This document shows positions 46,526-64,000 of a stretch of 64,000 nucleotides of DNA, one piece after another. The stretch is taken from contig CM066740.1 in the NCBI GenBank assembly GCA_033961575.1, forward strand, positions 89,449,117 to 89,513,116, in the 5' to 3' direction. Origin of the DNA: Aselliscus stoliczkanus (Eukaryota; Chordata; Mammalia; Chiroptera; Hipposideridae). The notes below the pieces were generated by a model. It had not been told where the DNA came from. It did not search any database and saw only the letters and a program-made list of their open reading frames with translations. The position numbers and the translations under genes are program-made. Numbering within the stretch: the stretch's first letter is position 1; every line of letters starts with the position of its first letter.

Positions 46526-47402
46526 TGAAAGAAAGAGAGAGAGAAGAGGAAAAGGAAGGAAAGGAGGGAAGGAAAGAGAGGAGGAGAAGCAGAATGGGAG
46601 GGAGGGAGGGAGGGAGGGAGGGAGAGGAGGGAGGGAGTAGGAGGGAGGGAGAGGGAGGGAGGGAGGGAGGGAGAGGGAGGGAGGGAGGGAGGGAGGGAGG
46701 GAGGGAGGGAGGGAGAGGGAGGGAGGGAGAGGAGGGAGAGGGAGGGAGGGAGAGGGAGGGAGGGAGAGGGAGGGAGGGAGGGAGAGGGAGGGAGACAGAG
46801 AGGGAGGGAGGGAGGGAGGGAGGGAGGAAGGGAGGGAGGGAGAGGGAGGGAGGGAGAGGGAGGGAGGGAGTAGGAGGGAGGGAGGGAGGGAGAGGGAGGG
46901 AGGGAGAGGGAGGGAGGGAGGGAGGGAGGGAGGAAGGGAGGGAGGGAGAGGGAGGGAGGGAGAGGGAGGGAGAGGGAGGGAGGGAGAGGGAGGGAGGGAG
47001 GGAGGGAGGGAGGGAGGGAGGGAGGGAGGGAGGGAGGGAGAGGGAGGGAGGGAGAGGGAGGGAGGGAGGGAGAGAGAGGGAGGGAGGGAGGGAGGGAGAG
47101 GGAGGGAGGGAGGGAGGAGGGAGGGAGGAGAGGGAGGGAGGGAGGGAGGGAGGGAGGGAGGGAGAGGGAGGGAGGAGAGGGAGGGAGAGGGAGGGAGGGA
47201 GGGAGGGAGGGAGGGAGGGAGAGGGAGGGAGGGAGGGAGGGAGAGGAGGGAGGGAGAGGGAGGGAGGGAGGAGAGGAGGGAGGGAGAGGAGGGAGGGAGG
47301 GAGGGAGGGAGGGAGGGAGGGAGTAGGAGGGAGGGAGGGAGGGAGGGAGGGACAAGGAGGGAGGGAGGGAGGGAGAGGGAGGGAGGGAGGAAATGAAGGG
47401 AG
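46526..47402. repeat. Giant GGGA purine repeat
   Basis: About 875 bases of almost pure purine on the plus strand. It starts with GAAA/GAGA/GGAA and becomes (GGGA)n with GAGA interruptions. I count only about ten pyrimidines. Rare variants recur (GAGTAGG at 46635, 46868 and 47321; AGGAAG at 46825 and 46931), showing higher-order duplications, one of about 106 bp. Long open frames of Gly/Glu/Arg or Pro/Ser/Leu across it are artefacts of the repeat. Confidence 0.97.
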
Positions 47403-49005
47403 GAAATTTTGTCTCGGCCACCTCTCCCTTCTAGGGACATAGTTAATTCACCTCTAGGTCCATCACATGCTTGGCTGATAGTGTCCCCATAGCTGGGAAG
47501 GGCCACTTAGAAGAAGGGTAAAGCCCTGGAAAGGTCAGCTGAGAGCAGCCTGGAGAAACTTGGATGTGCCCCACCCCGCAAGGGGGAATCTGAGCTCCTG
47601 GAGGCAGGCCAGGAAAGTGGTGGGGGTGCGGGAAATGAGGCAGAGAAGACTCTTCAGAAAGATGCGAACCAACCAAGAGGGTCTTGGAAGGACAAGCAAG
47701 GAGGTCAGCCAGTGAGAAAGGCACTGACAAGGAGGTGGCCAAGAACTAAGGACTGGAATGCCTGAGATACTCTTCTAAATTGGTTCCTAAGCTGTGCTGT
47801 GAGATAACTTACCCAGCGCTCATACTGATCCCCAAAATCTTCATTAATCTTCTGCTATAGGCAACAGCCTTTGGTTAGTGGGGCTTTGGGATAATGAAGG
47901 AGGTGACGAGTGTCCAGCTTGAGTCAGAGTGTCATGGAAGAGAGATGGCAGCAGGCACAGGAACCATAGCAAGCTAGGAGACAGGAGCCTGCAAAGAGGC
48001 TAGTCACATGGGGATTGACCCACAACAAAAGCCCCATTCCTCGGCACCCCAAGACAGAGGGAGGCACTGGGCACACCCTACTCTCCACGGGATGGGGCTC
48101 CAGCCAATTTCTAAAGGAAGCCCCCCACCCAGGGCTGGAGAATGAAGCTAGCTGAGTCATGTCTCTAATCATTGTTTAACCCAACCTTCATTCCCCCACA
48201 TTCCTGTCACCAGCCCTGAGAATTACGCTTCTTTATGGCCACTCAGAACCCCACATAAAGCCAAACTTGCCTGCAGGACAGTCACAATGCTGGGACGCCT
48301 AGGGCAGTTTGACGTTAAAGACTTAGTCATTTTCATATCAGTGAAGAGTTTCATTGTGCGTAGGCTGCTCAAGCCCAGGAGAACAGCCTCATTTGACCTT
48401 CCAGGTGTCCCCAATCATCAAGGTCTCTCTACGCCCCCTGCTCTCACCACCTGGTGGAGCAGAAAGAGAAAGCCCGGCGGCTACACACAGCTGCCTCACC
48501 ATACCAGCCCTCTCCAGACTGTTTACCTAATGACTGATTTCCTTGCCAGTTAGCGTCTAAGTCTTTTGCAGCCAGACCTTATGCTATTGCTAATTTTAAA
48601 ATAATGGTAAGACAGTCGTGCTAAATTCTTCTGCTCTGGTTTCTTAGCGATAGCTTTTGCAGACTTCCAACTCACTTAGGAGATGTGATTATAAAATAAT
48701 GAAGCTGATTATTTAAACAAACGCTTCAAAAGACATTGCGGGGGGGGGACAAAGTTACCCCCCCCAAAAAAAAAAGATAAAGTGTCAAGAATCACTTTAC
48801 GTCAAGTGTTATTGCAATAAGATGATCGAGATAAATGGAGTGTTTATAAGGTTTACTATCACGCACCCCTGCAGCTTTAGAAAACTATTACTACTCCATC
48901 TTTTACTAAATTCTCATTAATTTTCACACCAACCACCCGTTTATGATATACAATTATCTAAAAATGTCTCAAAATAGTCACCTTTGAAGGCCCTGTGATT
49001 AAAAT
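47403..49005. other. Intergenic, no gene seen
   Basis: No recognisable gene. A G-run facing a C-run lies at 48739-48766 and could fold into a short hairpin. Confidence 0.45.
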
Positions 49006-49015
49006 TCATTTCAAC

Positions 49016-49124
49016 TTTTTTTTTTTTTTTAAGGGCAGTGTCACTGGCCCTCACATGTGGGAACCGAACCAGGGCCGCTGGCTTCCCAAGCCAGCGCTTA
49101 ACCACCGTGCCACTCGGCCGGCCC
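49016..49124 (-). mobile_element. Short-form SINE
   Basis: Complement of the short SINE with poly(T) at the left. TCATTTCAAC at 49006-49015 and 49125-49134 is the target duplication. Confidence 0.9.
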
Positions 49125-49134
49125 TCATTTCAAC

Positions 49135-52100
49135 ATTTTTGAGCACTTGACCCGCTATGTGTGTTCTCATGGTCCCCGTACGTTCAGACCACCAGGATGC
49201 CTACCAGGAAAACGTCGCTTCTTGTGTGAATAGTGTAAGGTCACATCTGAGCGGCCAGGCTGGGCCCCTTTCAGTTCCCACTGTCCACCACCTGGGGGAA
49301 AAGGTGGGTCCTACACACCTGAAGGTGGAACAGAAAAGCCCTGGAAGGAACCTCCCTCAGCCTTGACTGTCAAAGAACAAATGAGCAGCCACACAGCGGG
49401 TGGTGAGCGGGAGCCCTCCACACAGGGGCAGCTGGGAACAGGAGGCTAGGAGGAGACATGCTGGCAAAGTGCCTGCATCTCCAAGCTCCTCCACAACAGA
49501 CGTCTCGGGGAGACGCAAAGATGGCCGCTGCTCAGCCCGTCCCCTTTCAGAGGACAGAGGATGGGGGTGGGGGGCTCTAACAAAGGTCTGAGCAGAGTGA
49601 TGCAGGAGGTTTAGACCAACTGAGAAGCTTGGAAAAGTTCTCCTGGAGGAGGTGACATCTGAGCTAGGACTTGAAGGATGGAAGGGTGTCTCTGGACCAG
49701 GAAGGAACCAAGGCTGCATTACGAGAAGAGGGAAGACAGAACCAGGTGGATGTAAACAGTTTGGGTCCTTAGGGGTTTACCTCTGGAGTATCAGATCCCA
49801 CACCTGCCTATCAGAAGAGGAGATCCTTCCTCAGCCCTCACACCCTAAGCCTAGCTGCACAGAAAGGCCCAGCCCCACAAAGTCAAGCACGCAGACCCTT
49901 TTGGTGTGAAGGGTTTTACTACTAATCCCTACCAAAATCCAGAGGTGTTCATTTAGTAAATTGCTGAGTGCCTTCTCTGGGGGAGCTGCTGTGCTTGGCA
50001 TTGGGGGAACAGAGACAGGGACACAGTATAGCACAGAGGCAATAAGCCCCCCAGATCAGCAGTCCAGGGTACTGAGAGGGAGGGGGTGGGGGAGGGGGAG
50101 GGCAGTCACACAGCAGGGGAGGGGAGCTCCAAGCCTTTCCTAGAAGAGTCCCCTGAGGATCAGTAGGAATTCACCAAGCTCAGGGTGCTCCAAGCAAAGG
50201 AGCAGAAGGTACAAAAGTCTGCAGGAGAGAGAAGGTTCTAGAAATCCCAGACACATGCAAAGGTCTCCAAGTCACTGTCCCTAGAGCAAGGGAGGCTGTG
50301 ACAGGCAAAGGGTTAAGCCAGCCGGTTCACTCCAGCTCTGCTCTCAGGAGCTATGGGCCTCAGGTGCAGCCTCAGGCTTTGGTTTCAGGCAGTGGGAATA
50401 ACACTGGCCACAAAGGATGTACTCAGTATCTATTCCTCCTATTTGACAATGAAATGTGAGAGCTGCCACTGTAGCAGAGCAGGGGCAGGAGTCCAGGTAA
50501 GGACAGGTGCGGAGGTGAGCTTGCACCTGGACCTTGGGCAATGGATGAGTCACGAGGCAGTGACGCATCCCTAGGAAGTCGGCTTCTGCACCGTGGGTGC
50601 AAAGGTGGAGGTGAGGGGGCAGCCTGGTCCTGCCCCTGCAGTTCCGGCCTCCAACCCCTGACCATATTCCAGCTCCAGGCCCTGCTACCTGCCTTCCTGG
50701 GCATTGACAGCCTCCTGGAGCTCTCCACACCTGCTACCCACCCCGCCAATGTGGCCTCTTGGTTTGGGAGAACCCTCAGCTCTGGACAACAGCCCCCCAA
50801 GAGTTGGGTGCCCAGCCCTGCAGAGGAGAAGACCACACCACGCCTTTGCCCCACCCCGCCACCAAAGTCCTTATAGCTCCAGGAGCCCAGGTCACGGAGA
50901 AGGCCAGGGAGCAAGGCTGGTGCAGGCATGAGGACAAATGCAAAGAAAAACATGGTCACCAGGTGCCCCAGGGCAAGGGGCCAGAACCTGGGAAGATGCC
51001 CCCTCGGCTCCCGTCAGCCACGTGGGCCTTCCCCAGCGCTGTCTGTCCAGCCCAAGGTCTCCGTCCCAAGGAGGAAGGCAGTGCTTACATGCTTACATTC
51101 ATTCATTCATTCATTCATTTATTCAGGGAACATTGAGCACATTTGGCTCCAGGCACTGCAGAATCACACAAGCCCTAGCCTCACAGGGCTGACCGTCGGT
51201 AGAATACAGAGTGGCTTCAGAATGGTCCACGCACCTTCTTTTGTTGCTTCCTGAGGTCCAGGAACCAGACGTCCCGTAGGCATCCCTTCTCCCAGGCTCA
51301 CAAGCCCCCATCAGGCAGAGCTGCCCTTTCGGCCTGGCCCGCCTCTCCACCTCTCACCCCAGGAGTTCATCCTTCCCCTGTCTCTATGCTCCATGCTCGT
51401 CTTCCAGGCCCTGTCCCCCGACTCCCTCTCGGGGCACTGAGCTCACGCAGGCTTCTCCCTGGTCACACCCTCTGGGAGGGGAGCCAGGGCCCTAGTGCAG
51501 AACCATCAGGATGGGGGAGATTCTTCCCCATCTCCCACCCGCCCTAAACAAAGCGAGACCCCTCCATGCTGCTCAGAGACCCCAATCTCTCCTCCCAACA
51601 ACCCCCCACCCCATCCCAGGCACGGGCAATGAGAATGGCCACGTTTGACTTTAAAGTGAGGTTAACAAACTCACCTCAAGTGGTCAGGGGTTGTGGGATT
51701 ACAGAGAGCCCTGGGGGCTTTTAGCAGCACCCTTGCCCACTACCTGTCCACTCTTCCTGCTGCCCTGACATGACCGTTGTGTGCTCATGGTGAAGTCTGG
51801 GTATGGTCATGAGACGAGCAGCCCACGCACACGTGCACATTCACCAGCACCACCCTTCACTGGACCCAGGACATTTGTTCTGACTTGTTACCCCAATAAT
51901 GAGAACGAACCACCTGAAGCCTCCACCCTCTTCAAACAGCGCCTCTGTGATCAAGGAGCACAGGTGATCAAGGGATCAAGCTGAGGCTCATCTGCGGCAG
52001 ACACCGGGGAAGCTCTGGTCAGGCCTAGGGAGCCAGTGTGCCAAGGGTTGGGTTGGCGTGAGGGCCCAGTTACATGGGGCCCAGGTGAGTCCATGTTAAG

Positions 52101-52587
52101 GCTAACATAAGGCCAAGTCAAGGGTTTGGGGGTACGGGCCAGGACTTGGGCCAAATACCGCCCAGGTTAGGGTCCATGTGGGCTGAGTTAGGGTACTGTG
52201 TAAGGGGACAAGAGCATGGCTGCATTGGCGGTCAGCGTGGGGCCAACTCTGGGGGCCAGTATGGCCGTCGGCAAAGCAACACAAGCCGGAGGAGCTAGGC
52301 CCAGGCCAGCATCCCATTCGGACTGCCTCTACGTTCAAAACAGTACAGATGGTTCTTTGCTCTCCTGAATCTAGGCCCTCGTGGAGCCAGGAAGCTCTGG
52401 AGGGGACCTGTGTCAGCCCCCAAGGAGCGCCCTCCACCACCCACAGCCCGCACCTCAGACACCAGGGCAGCCCCTGCAGGCCCTGTGCCTGGACTGACGC
52501 GGAGAAGCCAGTGCAGAAGCACCCAGGTGAATGCGAACACAGGACACAGCATGATGAGGCCACGCTCGCCCAGTACTACTGGAGTCT
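49135..52587. other. Intergenic between repeats and KCNH2 3' end
   Basis: It contains L2-like patches at 49.60-49.69 kb ('ctcctggaggaggtgacatc'), 49.94-50.03 kb and 51.09-51.2 kb (with an ATTC tetranucleotide run at 51098-51125). The overlapping frames of up to 178 residues at 50.4-51.1 kb occur on both strands and have no domain, so I do not call a gene. Confidence 0.45.
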
Positions 52588-52989
52588 CCTCAGGATAATT
52601 ATTTATTATTCATAGTCATCAGCATCTTCATTAATTATTCATATGATCCTTAATTATTATCCTTAACAATAAGAGCAGTAAATAGCAGAAAAGTCCTTGA
52701 GGTGCCTAAGGCCCAGGGCCGGGTGCCTCTGGGCAGTTAGACCAGCTACTGCCCCCAGGGCAGCGGGGGGACCACAGACCCCCCAACCACTGCCCGGCCC
52801 TGCCCCTGCCCCTCCCACTGGGGCCCATGGGACTGCAGGAGGAGATGGTCCCAAGGGCTGGGGAAGGGCTGTGCCTTTGAGTTCCTCTCCCCTTCTCGGC
52901 CAGGGCCTCCCGGGCAGAGCCTCCGAGGGGAGGGGCCCAGGCAGTGCGCTGAACCCTGGGTAAGCCATGTGTCCACACTGGGCAGCCCC
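52588..52989 (-). other. KCNH2: KCNH2 3'UTR
   Basis: The segment follows the KCNH2 stop codon on the minus strand. The first ~300 bases are GC-rich. The last ~100 (52590-52690) turn abruptly AT-rich with repeated AATAATTAA-like text and contain AATAAA (complement of 52602-52607), the likely poly(A) signal. The AT-rich end agrees well with what I remember of the human KCNH2 3'UTR, which points to strong conservation. Confidence 0.8.
52602..52607 (-). terminator. KCNH2: KCNH2 poly(A) signal
   Basis: TTTATT on the plus strand, read as AATAAA on the minus strand, about 385 bases after the stop codon. Cleavage is expected near 52585-52592. Confidence 0.8.
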
Positions 52990-62584
<9,595 letters not shown>

Positions 62585-63200
62585 GGAGGACTCGGCTCTC
62601 CCCAGCCTGCCTGCCCTGGGGCCCACGGGCCCGGCCAGCGTCTTACCTGCGCCCCAGCAGCAGTCCCAGCCCAGACTGTGCTCCAGAGAGTGGCAGCCTG
62701 GCTCCCAGGGCAGCGCCTGGCATGAAGCCAGGGTCGCTGGGGCTGGGCCCCAGGGCTGGGGTCACCCTGGCCGTGAGCATGGACAGCAGCCTGCCTGACT
62801 CAGGCCGCCCAGGGCCCCCTAGTGCGGGCCCGGCTGCCAGGGCGCTGCGCTCTGCCCGCCACCAGCCCGGCAGAGGCGCCGCGGTCGGAACCTGGGCTCC
62901 TCCAGTGGGCCCCTCCCCCTGGTCCCCACCCGCACCCGGCCCGCCGGGCCGGCGGCCCCCTCCCCCGCGGCCGCTCGGGCTCCTGCTGCAGCCGCTCCCG
63001 CAGCCCGCGCCCCTCCCCTCGCCCCAGCAGCCCAGCCTGTCACGGCAGATTAATGGTCTCCCCGACACCCCCGCCCCCGCCCGGCCAGTCCCGTGCCCAG
63101 CCAGCCAGAGTCAGACACCCAGAGATGGAGACACCGCCTGGCGACCGAGAGAGCCGCGCACACCGACACACAGACGCACACGCGTGGACGACAGACACGG

Positions 63201-64000
63201 AGCAGCATGGCCAGCCAGGAGCAGGGCAGAGGCCCAGGCTCCAGGAGGGAACAGCAGAGAGGCAGGGCAGGAGGGGAGAGGGGTGGGCAGCCAGATATGG
63301 GACCCGGGCTGTGGGGGGCCGTGGAGACCGGGCAGGGACCCCGAGAGCCAGAGGCGGCAGGGGCAGGGCCAGGCGGAGGGCCGAGGAAGCTGGCAGCTCC
63401 CACCCACGGGCCAGCTCAGGGAGCCGCTGTGGAAGGGGCGAACGGGGGCAAAGGGACTGAGGCATGGCCGGCGAGGCACAGGAGCCTCCACTGTGCCAAG
63501 CTGCTCACCAGGGGTGGTGCCGGCGACCCTGCTGCCAGGAAGCGGCAGGAGACCAGGCTGGCGCTGCCACAAGGAGCGCTGGGCGCTGCCCCAAGAGGTT
63601 GATGGCCTTCTCTGGCCCAGAACCCAGGGACTCGAGCCTTCCATATCTGTGCACCCACCACCATACCCTGCCCTCCTGATAAGGGCGGGAACCTCTATCC
63701 TCCCGACGTGGCTGGAGAACAAGTGCAGGCACCTCCGGGCCGCGCGGGAGCTATCACCAGGCCCCCACCCCCTTCCTAGCTCATCACCTTGGCCTAGAAG
63801 AATCAGGACACCCAACCTTGACCTCTATGGTCCCCTCTAAGTCAAAGCCTACTGTCACTGCCCCCCTGCACGTCCCTCACCACGCCCTGTGAGCAAACCC
63901 TGCTGTGCCCGTGGCTGCTTTCTCCTGCCCACCGTCACTCAGTCAACTGCAATGTCTCCCCTGTGCTCCATCAACCTGTCCTCTGTATCTGTCCTATCCC
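63201..64000. other. KCNH2: Upstream KCNH2 intron (1a transcript), no exon seen
   Basis: For the 1a transcript this is intronic sequence between exons 5 and 6. I found no match to the exon 5 protein sequence that I remember on the minus strand. Open frames are long because the DNA is GC-rich. Confidence 0.55.

Noticed and set aside
46484..47506. Very long open frames (over 300 residues) on both strands
   Set aside because: They are translations of the GGGA repeat (Gly-Gly-Arg-Glu or Pro-Pro-Ser-Leu) and have no independent support.
62585..62626. Longer N-terminus for KCNH2 1b
   Set aside because: The upstream in-frame start is a GTG. The ATG at 62584 begins the known 36-residue 1b N-terminus.
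62585..64000. KCNH2 1a exons 4-5
   Set aside because: I looked on the minus strand for the exon 5 protein sequence and did not find it. These exons are expected beyond the window.

Overview
This is a 64 kb piece of a mammalian nuclear genome, almost certainly from a bat. It has large spliced genes with GT-AG introns, mostly non-coding sequence, L1, MIR and L2 remnants, MaLR-type LTRs, and at least thirteen tRNA-headed SINE copies. Some SINEs look like the VES family of bats. Others begin GGGCCGGCCGAGTGGCGC, which I associate from memory with rhinolophoid (horseshoe or leaf-nosed) bats. The order AOC1 (+) then KCNH2 (-) is the arrangement I recall for human 7q36.1, so this is an orthologous block.

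Layout. 1-8.6 kb is the flank left of AOC1: LTRs, L1 3' ends, a solo ERV LTR, SINEs and a TA-flanked DNA transposon. 9.04-12.71 kb is AOC1 (diamine oxidase), with four coding exons, an intact 757-residue frame and a poly(A) signal. 12.8-52.6 kb is a roughly 40 kb gene-free interval filled with L1, long and short SINEs, two 79-bp mariner-type MITEs, MER5-like and MIR remnants, two CTCF-like motifs and an ~875-bp almost pure purine GGGA repeat. 52.6-62.6 kb carries KCNH2 (ERG/Kv11.1) on the minus strand: the 3'UTR, exons 6-15 and the alternative first exon 1b, which together give a complete 819-residue ERG1b frame. 62.6-64.0 kb is GC-rich sequence upstream of exon 1b. The 1a-specific exons 1-5 were not found and should lie beyond base 64000.

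The two genes converge and are functionally unrelated. AOC1 encodes a secreted copper/TPQ amine oxidase that degrades histamine and diamines. KCNH2 encodes the rapid delayed-rectifier potassium channel. Every splice junction given here was read from the sequence and keeps frame.

I did not find a new multi-gene system. The observations most worth following are bat-specific substitutions in KCNH2 (loss of one arginine of the 1b RXR retention signal and two changes in the pore turret), the giant purine tract, the MADE1-like and other MITEs, the modular SINE structure and the CTCF-like sites.
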